DNA of 64,000 nucleotides from Phoronis australis (Eukaryota > Phoronida > Phoronidae), in assembly GCA_002633005.1 (NCBI GenBank), contig NMRA01000026.1, forward strand, positions 1,634,710-1,698,709, in the 5' to 3' direction. Below the pieces are notes generated by a model. The model was given only the letters and a program-made list of their open reading frames with translations. It searched no databases and was not told the DNA's origin. Positions 37,301 to 46,790 of the stretch are shown piece after piece (within the stretch, counting starts at the first letter, position 1; the number at the start of each line of letters is the position of its first letter). Made by a program: the position numbers and the translations under genes.

Positions 37301-40300
37301 GGAAAATACTTTGTGTAAGCAAACCCATGGTTAAACTCTCAAATCAAAGGGTTCTAGTGGTAATGTTTCAAACCTATTTAGTGTACTCAGGGAACAACAG
37401 ACTAACTTTCATAGGTAGTGACTGTGTATAAAGGTAGGAACTTTTCACACAATTACCTCCATTGTTGAGGTATAATGTTGCATTCTGAAAAGGCAAAGGC
37501 AAAGGGCAGTCTAGGAATGGGGCTTTATTGAGTCCATAGGGTATTCACTGCTGAGTACATAAACAGCCAGGGCAGAATTTAAGAAAACAAAATGAGGTCT
37601 TTGGAATAACATTTACCCACCTTGGTAAACTTCTGAGGAAGTCTGTGCCACACAGAATGAGAGTACGATACACAAACTGTTGTCATAACTCAACTTTGAA
37701 ATCAGTAGAATGTTTTGTAACTAGTGATAAATCCTAAGACCATGTCTATCTCTTACAGCTGGTTAAACAAACACCAAGATTGCAATAGACTTTTTCCTCT
37801 CATAAAATCAGTCTCATAATATTCAGCACAATGATGAGATTCTATTTCCATTACAAACAAGAATATCAAAACCATCAGTGATTCAAGAAAATGTTTCAGA
37901 ATTTATTCTAGTTCACCAACCCTAAAATTATGGGCTCAGAAATGGTGCACATACGTCATTCGTGACTGGAGCAATAACTCAACATTGGATGGACATGGTA
38001 AGCACTTTGGGTAAGAATTCAATATGGACTGCTAAGCAAGGAGGAAATGCAGCTCTAAATGTTGAGACATGATAAATTAAAGGCACATTTTACAGCAAAA
38101 GAACCCCTAATTCTTTTCCAATAAACAATTTGGTATTTGGCTGTTCAACATGGTAGGTAGAATTCTCATTAATTTATCTCCACAAACAAAAATATAATAT
38201 TATGTAGTAAAAATCAATTTCATCAGTTTTTTCTGGGCTTGACATGGACATGCATGCTAATTATGTAAAAACCAGTGTGCAGCACTTCTTTTCTTACTTC
38301 ACACAAACATAAGTACAGACCAAGCTAATTAAAGTTATCTCATTATTTATTTTGATCCAAAATTTGACAGCATTTGGGCACAATATCACTGTCACTTAAT
38401 TCTTACATATAATGCATAAAACATAATGGGCTAAACACTAATGAATTAATTCTATATACAAAAGTTTTAATTATTTAGCTTCCCTTCAGCAAGGCATGGA
38501 AGGCTGGTGTCTATGACATCACTGAATTCTTACATCATACACTTAACACTACAATGAACACAGAGTCACCACCCTTGAACACAGAGCCAACACCGGAGCA
38601 CCACCAAAATTCTACTTACAATGAACTGGATTCTTGGTACGGTTTCCTGGTTCATTTTAAAGAAGAGTTCAAGAAGAATAACTTCCTGTTCAGAATAAAT
38701 GACAATGTTGAGAATTTCACAAAATGTCGCTGGCCAGTGCACCATCATCTCTTCCTGACCTATCGTCTCATCATGGTAGTGAATCAGATCACATGGATGG
38801 TCCTCGGAATGACCATTTTCTGGCGGGAAGGTGGTGACATTCGGAAATGGATTATTCTTCCACCAAGCTGGACAGAAATTATTGTCAACTCCTACTATCT
38901 ATTGGCTTTAGTGTCCTATATGAAATTCCACATTATTCACAAGCAAATCGCAACAGAAGCTAAGCAAGCACAGAGACATAATCATCTACCTTGGGACGTT
39001 ACCTTACAATGGGCCATTTTTTATACCGCATTCTTTGCAAGCCAACACCGAATCTTTGTACAAATTCGCCAACTAGAAACCATCACATCGAACCATGACA
39101 ACATTTACAATGTAGTCATAACAGCTATTCTCCTACTTCTGGAGATATTTTTTGTCACATATCCATTTCGCATTCTGCACTGCTGGAGTATATGTGTGGT
39201 TTTTATGGTATACATCACCTTTTCTATAATCTATTGGGCAGCAGGCGGCAGAGGGATTTGGAACGAACCATACATCATATCAACATTGGACTATGACAAC
39301 TACCCACTACCTATTGCTGGAGCATTGACTGTTGCTTTGTTAGTAATCATTCCAACAAATAATTTAATCATGTTTCTCCTATGTTGCTTAAGACAATGGA
39401 TGTACTACCACATTGTTAAATGACAATGGTCGACTGTTTAATGTAAAACTACTTATGGCTCCACGGGTACTTAGGCATTGTACAATTAAGTACCTTTACT
39501 ATGGATTTTTAACATAGAATATTGCAGTAATTCTTCAAATTTGTGGTCATTCAATATCACAATAAGTTATTAAAATGATTACAAGGGAAAAGCAACAAGG
39601 TGAAAGTAGCTTTTGATTCTTGCCTAAAGGGCATTTTACATCAACGTGTCGACGTTTTATAGAATGTTGGTCAATAAGAACAGTTAACTTAGTCTAGGGT
39701 TGCATTTAACAGCAGAGTGTCGACAATTGGGCATGGTATGAATGGTTGACTTTTGTGTTTGATACTGATAATGGCATCTGTTTTGGTATTATTTGATATT
39801 TTTCACTATTCTACCACAAGCACTTGATTATTTATAATCCCACCTTAAACACGATAATTCGAAATTAAAAATATGACTGCGTGACATTTTCCGATAGACA
39901 TCTTACAATACGTAAGTTCGATGCTCTACACATCAAACTGTGATAACTTCAGTGTCTGCTCATCACCAGAGGTGGTGTGAAAGGTTCAACTAACTTAGCA
40001 GTGTACATCAACACTCCTCTGGAAAGCGTCTAGAGTTGAGTTGGTGTGAAACAAAAACAGGCCAAAATGCTAACATCTGATCAGCCAGTGTATATTGACT
40101 GTGGGTAGGTAACCACCTATTATTTACTCAGTATGTCTGCCACGGTACACTCCATGTCAACGAACAACACCACCTCATGGGGAAAGTTGTTGGCTCATAC
40201 AGGTGTTCCAGATACATCAGCCACATACCTGCCAGCAATAGGTGATCACCTAATAGCAAGCCTTTGGTTATACTGTGGTCAGTGAACAAGTACCCTATAA

Positions 40301-43300
40301 AAAGGGAAGGCTGAGACCACTACCTTTGCCCTAGCTCAGAAAAGAACAACAAAAAACAGTTCATATTTAACACCATTGTTCAGATATTTGTATATTTAAG
40401 GTACTTAGTCAGGGACATCCTTTGAACCGGATGTACCGTCTTCCTTTAGTCTAGCAAGTGTAGTCCCAATTTTGGACAAAAACGACTGCAAAATTACATC
40501 TCTTGCATTTTATGGGTTTCAAATGTGGTAAAATCCAAAGCCGCCAGAAAGATGCCACAATTGTATACATGTCCACGCATGCACTCAAAATACCGCAAGA
40601 AGTTAACGGGTTTGCCACAATGAATTCTGGGAGTTGACGTTATACTAAGCATTGAGGCCTGTTATTGCACCATTTAAAAAAAGAAACCAAAATTTCACCT
40701 GTTTTAAATGGGTGAGATTCTACCCATCTTTATCAACTCTGAAACAATTGACTTAAACAATCTGCGATCTCAGCAAACCTGATAATGAATGTAACGACTG
40801 GATAATATCAAAATATTCGACCAAAAGTCAAGTAACTATTGACAGCTAAGTGTCTGGATCTTAACAGTGGTCTTGTCACACTGATTATCACCATGGACTA
40901 GTTTCACAAAAATAACTTCAGAAATTTGGTCTTACGCTATACACAACTATTTTCAAATAATAACATAATCTCACTTCAGCAAGTACAAAGACTTTTGGAA
41001 TAAACCCAGAGTTACCAATATTATTTTATCAGTTATCAGTTGGGAATGCCCATAGCAACTCAAAACTTAGTTTGATTCCAAGCCACGGAATAAAACAAAA
41101 ACAGATTTGGTGCTGCCTGTCTTCTGTGAAAAGCCGGGGAAGATAAAATTTCACCCAGTTGCCATGTTGTATCTTAAATTACTGAGATTTTACCATAGGA
41201 GAAAAACTACAGAGCTTTCCAGAAAGAATTTTCATCAATGAAGATAGAGATAAACACAGAACTCTTCAAAAGCACTCAAATCCAATAAATGATAAGTAGT
41301 GCAAACGTAAGTAGAAACAGCATTAAATGCTTAAACAATTCATTGTTTTGTACGATAACTGCTTATCACTAGTGTACCATCCACTCATAGGTTTACCCTA
41401 GAACATGTTACTCCCGGAATGAGTTGTTGCAAGGTTTGGAGGCTATGTGGATGCTATTTAAACCAGTGCAACTTGCCCTACTTCAACAAGTTACTCTACC
41501 TTATCGAGATAGGTAACTTGTTCTGGGGTAACTTGTGCCACTTCTACTCACTGCGTGGCTGCAAAACTTTGGCAAGGTGGAAGTAAATATCTGCTGCGAT
41601 AACATAGGCACCTCTTCTTTTGCGCACGGTGTTCACGTTGTCATGAACAGAACAACAACTTCCACCTTTTCCTTGTTTCCGGGTATGTATGTGTGGACGC
41701 TCCAAAGAAAGTGGGGCAAATATTGTACTGCCACCCAAGATACAACCTAGTTTGCAGCAATTTAGATCAAATAGTTCTACTCGATAACAGCAAGTACAGC
41801 TCTTTTACCTGACGGCAGACGGAGTTGTTGAAATTAACCAATGACGTCAGAGGTTAGAATGCAGTCTGTTCAGCAGTTCACAACACGCTTACTGGTGTAA
41901 GCTTATTGCTTCAATTCATCATTTTACAGCAATAAATCATCAAAATTCAATGTAAAACCCTTACTAATACATCGAGTTATTGAACAAACGTGTTATTTTA
42001 TTTCGCTGTTATGGTTTTTGAGGTATTTGAACGTACCGTAGCCTACAAGTTTGGTAAGCCAATTTACCTTACCAAGGTCGGTCACCGGAGTTTGCGGTGT
42101 GTTCGACCGTGAAATACATACAGGAGAACATAGCTGTGTGTTGTAATTTTAGACTTGCGATTTTTTCTGTTCTAAACACACAAAATGCTTGCTATCGCAG
42201 CCAGTGGCTCGGAACCCGATCAGGACTATCACGGCCGGACTGAAGACATCACGGACATAAACCAGCCAAAGTTGAAAACTAAACTCCCAGTCACAAAAAG
42301 ACTATACTATTGAGTCAAAGAAAAAATGTGCATGAGATTATTTTGGTGAATTAGCTGCAAAACTGCAAATCTGCTTACCAGCTCGTTGGGGGCCGCGAAG
42401 TCAGGTTACCGACCGTTCCACAAAACCGTCAGGGCAAAAGTTTTACAGCAACAATGATTCGAACAATGTACATGATGTCTAAATAAAGATTACCCTATCA
42501 TCTGACCGTAGGATATAAAATCGAGTCATTGTTTCACAATAGCTTTCTGTCAGCAAACACTGAATTAGCATGAACTCACAAGGACTAGGTGCCCAGTCAA
42601 TTAGTTTTTTGTTTCTAAAGCCAATAACGCTGTGATTTATTCATTGCTGGCTTCTCAAACCATTTGCACTCATGAACACTCCACGGCATTATAAATTGCA
42701 TCTAACGAGGAGAGTTTGTTTCAGTTTTATATACTTAAGAATAACTTATTTTGCAAGAGAAAGCACAATAATTAACGTCAACGTGACAACTCGCAATCCC
42801 AATTTAGACGAGTACTCATCCAACAAAGACTTCACAGGTTGAACGTTAGGTTTCATCGGCTATCAGTTTGAACCGGAGTACACTGATCAAGAAATAATAA
42901 AGAGGCTCAGTGAACGTCCACAAACAATGGAACATATTAATAGTTCCGAAAACCACCCATAACTTGTCATGGTGTCAGTGACTGAGCTAACTGCACAATA
43001 ATAGAAACAACTGACGCTAGCATTTGCTGACACAAAATTCCGCAAGTGAAACGCCTTCTTGGAGAACCACAGATACGTCTCACGGACCATCCTGATTTTG
43101 CAATGGATCTAAACAGAGGTGTGCTTACGACGTTTTTTTAGAGCTGAGAAAAAGAACAGGTGAAAAAAATCCTACACCCAGAGGACCAAACAGAAGCCTC
43201 ATGAATGAGTCAGTCATCGAACAGGTTATATAAAACATTATGTTCTTAGGCCTTGACTTAATTGTAATTGTAATTGTTTATGATTTCATGACCAACTACA

Positions 43301-46300
43301 ATTCTCTATAATCAAAAACTAATCAACACCAGATCCGACGAAATGCAGGCCACTAAAAGACACGGAGAAGTTTTATGGCATCATACTTGGTATTACTTTT
43401 CATTCTTCATTACTGCGAGCCACTTCCGAAGCATAATGGACTTTTGAGGAAATCGAAAAAACAATATACTCGCTTTGTTCGCACCTTCATAATTCGCACA
43501 AGCGGGAATGATACACCACACCATAGCGCCACTCACTCTGCAAAGAACCACTGACGTCGCTGCGTCGTTTCTCACCTTCCTCACAGGTTAACGCGACATC
43601 TCTCGGCAAGGTAAGATCGACCGTATACGAGGTGATGTGGACATAGACCAATTACGATGGTAAAAAAACTAATTAAATCGGGTGGTATTCTCCTTTAATT
43701 TTGTTTTAAAGGTTGTGTGTGACCCTAGAAAAGTGTCCAAATTTAACAAACCTTGGAATACCTCAGAAATGATGGATTGGGTTTCAATGAAACTTTTGGG
43801 TACTATACTTTATGCACCATTCTCAAAAACTTTTAGAAATTACTTTTTAAAATATACAGTTAAACTTTTACATGAACAGACTTTTATGATTTTCATGAAA
43901 AAATGGTTATCTACATGAAAACAAAGAGATATTTTAGAAAACTGAAACAAAGTTTTTGATATCACATTTTGAACACTTAAATCTTAAGAAATGCTTTTCC
44001 TGTTATCAATGATGTTTTGCAATCAATGTCTCCTTTTCTGAATTATTACGTGACCAAATTAATAGCAGGTCAGTAAAGTCAAAAATCAAATTCTACAGAC
44101 TTTCTTCTTTCAGAAAATGTACTTTTACTGAATTGTTCGAATTACGTAGACATGACTTTATAAGTTTTGAATTTTTCCTCAAATACAGTGTTTGACACTT
44201 GATTGCCAATGTTTCAGAATTTTCTGGGGTCACAGATAATATTTTTTCATGAGTATTGTCAGAGAATGCAACAAAATTTCAAGCATGTTTAATCAGCCTG
44301 TATTTGTTTCTTAATTTCCACATCAAACCCACACACTGGGCAATAATGCCAGTTTAAAAGAACAAGTAGTGGTTCACCTATAAGCTAAAGTTGCACATGG
44401 GTTAGAATTTCTGTTCAAACATGTTTTGCGCAAAGCAGCAAGACTGAGAAAAAATTCTGGCATACAATGCAACACAAAAACTTTTCTTGGTAACAGGATA
44501 AGCATTAGGACACCTTTTTAAGGCAATGTGCACCACTTGATTTTCTTGAGTTTCTTTTAAGTGCACCAACAGGATTAGTTGTACACACCTATGTAAACAA
44601 CTCTCATAAATGGCAAATCCAAGTGCATCCTAAGTGTCAGGACCCATCAACACACTTGGATTTTCCAAACCTAACATCACATTTACAGAACTTTAAAAAG
44701 TTTATACAATTTGTTATTTGAGTAAGCATAAGTAACCCCTCTAGAGAAAAGCACCTTACCTGCCACTGGAGACAATTTCTTTATGACACACCACCTTGAT
44801 TTCCACTACAAATGAAAGAAAAGTTCAAAACTAAACAGAGTTTAAGTTGTTGTATATATTTCTAGAAGGCAAACAACTCTCTGTTCTCTGGATATCAAGA
44901 CTGCTGGGATGTCTTTTTGTTTAATAACCAGAAAGGTAGCGCATGAAGCAAATTTGCAAGGTTACTTCTGAGTACAAGCCTGAAGGCAGAGACAAAGGAA
45001 ACGAAGAGGAAAAATGGCTATAATAACAGTTTTAGGGACTTCATTGTCCAACAAATATGGCTTCAAAAGGCTCAGTCACACATCTAGACACCATGTCCCT
45101 ACACTTTTTGAATTCTGGAATCAAAATTAAAGTTCTTTACTTAGTGCTTCCTGGAAGTTACCAGAAATTGGAAATAAATGATATTCCCATGCACTTGCCT
45201 TATTGGTTTACTCTCGTGTATTTGACTTTCCAAGCCAGTTACCAGATCACTCCTGAGACATTTTTGTTTTCACCCGAGATGTCCAAATGAACTTGTTTAC
45301 ATAACATAAAGCAATGTTTGAGGTCCATTCAACTCCTTACACTTTCATACCAATATCAGTAGATCACCCAAGGAGAATAGAAGCATGTAGACAACTGTGG
45401 GTTACATCAACCATTTCACAACAATACATATAAAAACTGATGTCAAGTATCGAATTTGTCATGAAAGCGGACGGGGAGGTTATGACTGTTCGGAATTTAA
45501 AAGTTTCAAGGCATGACACAAATAAATTTGCAAGTGCATGCTTGTATATACAGCTCTGCACCAACATTAACAATTTCCTTTGTATTTGTTAAGTAGTTGC
45601 AAACACAGGGGTTTGAATCTTGCACATGAAGTTTGTTTGGGTAAACTAAATACCCAATCCCTAATCCTCAAAAATCTAATTCCTATATGCTAAGCTTAAT
45701 ATCCACCCTCAGATTTTGAGTTTTTAGTCAGAGCCCTTGTAGCGCAAACTAAAATCTTAATCAACTGATGCCACACAACACTGGGTTACTGATTGCTATG
45801 GCAACTTGACAGAATGAGTGGATATCAGTATTATCACTGGATATGCTCAGAGTTAATCCGTTAATCCCCGATTACCATGCGGTATTCAATCACAAGCCAA
45901 ATTGTAGCCTAGCCAAATTGGGGCTAGCTGTTCATTTCATGACACTGTCATTTGAAATTTACGATATTAAATGTCTTTTTAACTACAGTACATATATTTC
46001 GACTGCAGTGTCATAACACCTCTCAAAACGAGCATTCATGCGATTACCTTGCTCACAGGCGACTTGTCACTTGACCTGTTTTGTTGAATGTCTTGGCATG
46101 GTCAGAGAGGAGAGTAAACAAGGTCGAGGTCAAGCTCAAGGGAATTCCCAAAAAATAAAACCCTTAAGTGGAGCTTGAAAGAATTTTATAGTCATTGCAT
46201 GAAAAATAACTTTTTTAAGGGTTAAAACTCAAAAGAAACAAGCGGATTACCTTCTTTCCTTCTCTGTATTTAAGGGAGCCTTCAAGCACGGTGTTCATCC

Positions 46301-46307
46301 CGGCCAT
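16328..46307 (-). CDS. DOK7: DOK7-like adaptor with PH and PTB domains and long tyrosine-motif tail (complete, 7 exons)
   Basis: Vertebrate DOK7 binds and activates the receptor kinase MuSK at the neuromuscular junction. Coding exons on the minus strand: 46307-46251, 44805-44760, 28038-27808, 21650-21441, 20944-20837, 19670-17130, 16938-16328. All junctions are GT-AG, phases agree, total 3804 nt (1267 aa). The PH domain is about residues 5-110: YREGKK|WKSRWCVIKKLSPVAD, then LSLEEFCGIEAG and LAIICEKQTIVLAF. The PTB domain is about residues 112-215: WNISHLRRFGDITDKFVFEG, then GAGVFIF. Both track human DOK7 closely, including the break after the GKK motif. The tail (218-1267) is about three times the human length. 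It has eight YxxP motifs, four YxxM motifs (including YMNM in the last exon), a YEEV and a C-D-K-C-G motif. The gene is head-to-head with CCAR1 and convergent with ECHS1. An IRS identity was considered and set aside. Confidence 0.92.
20831..20944 (-). other. DOK7: DOK7-like exon 5 (end of PTB domain) with donor
   Basis: A 108-nt exon (20944-20837) encoding GAGVFIFLSHYSAQINQVYK and the residues after it, with a clean GTAAGT donor at 20836-20831. It is listed separately because it is too short to show as an open reading frame. Confidence 0.9.
21901..22070. repeat. Palindromic repeat with GAAA-hairpin core, copy 1
   Basis: The left arm GTCGGTACTAAAATATAT (21930-21947) is the reverse complement of ATATATTTTAGTACCGAC near 22018-22036, and A/T-rich ends also pair (AGTAAAAAT..). 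Between them lies CCTTTGATAAAGAGCTTACT then GCTCGAAATGTAGGG. Its AGAGC/GCTC hairpin followed by GAAA resembles the motif seen beside Penelope-like elements. A second copy is at 54240-54335. It lies in a DOK7 intron. Confidence 0.7.
22925..23150. repeat. Old dispersed repeat (ACTTAAGTC..GAAACAGGCCC type)
   Basis: Internally repetitive, with ACTTAAGTC, ACTTGAGTCC, ACTCAAGTC and GACTTGGGAC spaced across the block, closing with TTTCTTGAAACAGGCCC. A short relative appears near 57185-57210 (TTTCATGAAAAGTGACTTAAGTC) and 58076-58110. Class unknown. Confidence 0.5.
24490..24502. repeat. Homopolymer C tract (13 bp)
   Basis: Thirteen consecutive C in a DOK7 intron. The length could be unreliable in the assembly. 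Confidence 0.9.
24712..24860. repeat. Dispersed GC-rich repeat (ACATGGGTGGCAC family), copy 1
   Basis: Starts TTACATGGGTGGCACAGCAC, then TGAAAAAAGTGGGG and a C-rich run, and ends CCGCCCATGT, so its ends are inverted. The reverse complement of the first 55 bp recurs at 47455-47512, inside the element in CCAR1 intron 1. Confidence 0.7.
27290..27497 (+). repeat. Relative of the TIR-element end (GGGCGNTTA..TACGGTA)
   Basis: The segment GTGGGCGCTTAC..GGCAAAAGTC..GGGCATGGGCGTTAACCC..TTTACGGTA aligns with the reverse complement of 1180-1262, the left end of the 1180-2718 element. It is probably a solo or truncated family member in the DOK7 intron just downstream of exon 3. Confidence 0.6.
29671..29750. 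repeat. 30-bp minisatellite, about 2.7 copies
   Basis: TGTTGGACTCACAACA and the following AGGGATTGAG repeat with starts at 29671, 29701 and 29731 in DOK7 intron 2. Confidence 0.9.
31325..31607. repeat. Diverged tandem duplication, about 166-bp period
   Basis: Block 31325-31441 (TTTTGAACAAGGGATCATTC..TGTTGAGATTTGCAGATAAC..TTAAGC) is repeated at 31491-31607 (TTTGAAAAAAGGGACATTC..TTTTGAGATTTTGACAATAC..TTAAGC). The unit is unknown. Confidence 0.75.
38554..39423 (+). CDS. Rolling-stone family multi-pass membrane protein (intronless, nested)
   Basis: A single uninterrupted 289-aa ORF in DOK7 intron 2, on the opposite strand. Residues 1-60 are hydrophilic and begin with a short P-rich duplication (NTESPP/NTEPTP). 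About six hydrophobic segments follow: near 64-90, 105-127, 150-168, 186-210, 212-232 and 250-276. The signature FRILH..FSIIYWAAGG followed by LDYDNYPLPIAG is the hallmark of rolling-stone proteins (first described in fly myoblast fusion), with P-x-R-x-L-H and the IYWAAGG motif between the last helices. The ATG context (ACTACAATGAA) is good. A candidate ATTAAA poly(A) signal is at 39569. Lack of introns suggests a retrocopy or a naturally intronless member. Biochemical function is not known for most of this family. Confidence 0.85.
   Translation: MNTESPPLNTEPTPEHHQNSTYNELDSWYGFLVHFKEEFKKNNFLFRINDNVENFTKCRWPVHHHLFLTYRLIMVVNQITWMVLGMTIFWREGGDIRKWIILPPSWTEIIVNSYYLLALVSYMKFHIIHKQIATEAKQAQRHNHLPWDVTLQWAIFYTAFFASQHRIFVQIRQLETITSNHDNIYNVVITAILLLLEIFFVTYPFRILHCWSICVVFMVYITFSIIYWAAGGRGIWNEPYIISTLDYDNYPLPIAGALTVALLVIIPTNNLIMFLLCCLRQWMYYHIVK
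39424..43396. other. DOK7 intron 2, middle part: 3' flank of the nested gene and unassigned DNA
   Basis: The nested gene's 3' UTR probably ends near 39600. A TATA-like CTATAAAAAGGG at about 40291 and a 14-bp palindrome TAGGTGATCACCTA at 40239-40252 are present without an obvious downstream exon. From about 41500 GC and CpG content rise, and a 43-codon ORF starts at 42184. Nothing here is confidently a gene. Confidence 0.45.
43397..43524 (-). CDS. THAP-type zinc-finger N-terminal exon (partial or orphan)
   Basis: The minus-strand ATG at 43524 opens MVWCIIPACANYEGANK, then FFRFPQKS and LRKWLAVMKNE. This fits the first half of a THAP DNA-binding domain: an N-terminal C-x4-C pair, a phenylalanine-rich FxRFP segment and the R-K-W helix. 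A GTAATA donor at 43396-43391 would end the exon at 43397; without splicing a stop follows at once. I did not find the second half (C-x2-H-F and the AVPTIF box) in the intron downstream. It is either a nested gene with an exon I missed or a remnant; THAP domains also occur in P-element-type transposases. Confidence 0.5.
43680..44290. repeat. Old AT-rich dispersed repeat (relative of 10440-11700 and 52080-52350)
   Basis: Shares GTGACC..AATTAATAGCA..AATCAAATTCTA..CTTTCAGAAAAT with 52255-52330 and the ATTTTAGAAAACTG region with about 10700. It starts abruptly at about 43680. Class unknown. Confidence 0.5.
44760..44805 (-). other. DOK7: DOK7-like exon 2 (46-nt exon of the PH domain)
   Basis: Between a TGTAG acceptor (44810-44806) and a GTAAGG donor (44759-44754), 46 nt encode WKSRWCVIKKLSPVA plus one base. 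Human DOK7 has WKSRWLVLRKPSPVA at the same place. This small exon is needed to join exon 1 (ending GKK, phase 0) to exon 3 (starting in phase 1). Confidence 0.95.
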
Positions 46308-46621
46308 GGTTTGGTCCCAAGTGTTTGAACTTTGCGGAGAGCATGACTTTAATTCACTTGATTGGCTCACACGACGACCTCTAACCTTTGACAAGCTGAC
46401 CAGATTCACACTATTGTTGGATTACATGAAACAGTAATTCATTATCATCTAACCTCATTGTAACACACAAAATAGGTTATTAACAATTATTTTTAAAACA
46501 TTTTAATTTAATATTTATAAAATGTTATTTTTTTAAAATGCCATGCACGTGTGACGTCGACGCCATGTTTGCTTGAAAACAGCTTGGCTGGTTTGTTAAA
46601 TATCGTTCAATATTGCAAAAG
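46308..46621. promoter_or_regulatory. Bidirectional promoter of DOK7-like and CCAR1 with CCAR1 non-coding exon 1
   Basis: The DOK7 start codon ends at 46307 reading left, and a GTGAGT donor at 46622 (after GCAAAAG) closes a probable CCAR1 5' non-coding exon reading right. Between them lie an E-box CACGTG (46546-46551) directly abutting a CRE-like TGACGTCG (46552-46559), and CGCCATGTTTG just after, which resembles a YY1 site. There is no TATA box at an appropriate place. Exon 1 of CCAR1 probably begins near 46560. Confidence 0.65.
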
Positions 46622-46790
46622 GTGAGTTCATTATTGATGTGTTTGTTACATAGGCTGTCTCCTTCTGTCATAATTATAGTCGAAATTTCCTAAAAATTCT
46701 GCGTGAATACGCAATGTTATCAAATGGTGAACGGTCTTCTGTTCAAAGTTTCGTTCGTCTTTGTGAATTCATGCCCATGCAGCCCATGCC

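Larger units (their letters stand above)
28039..38553. other. DOK7 intron 2, proximal part: no gene recognised
   Basis: About 10.5 kb of AT-rich intron. It holds the minisatellite at 29671-29750, the duplication at 31325-31607 and a dispersed repeat at about 35690-35850 (TAATTCTTCACCAATTTAG, shared with 51015-51180). ORFs of 60-125 codons (33160-33396 minus, 34493-34870 plus) have no recognisable motifs. Confidence 0.55.
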
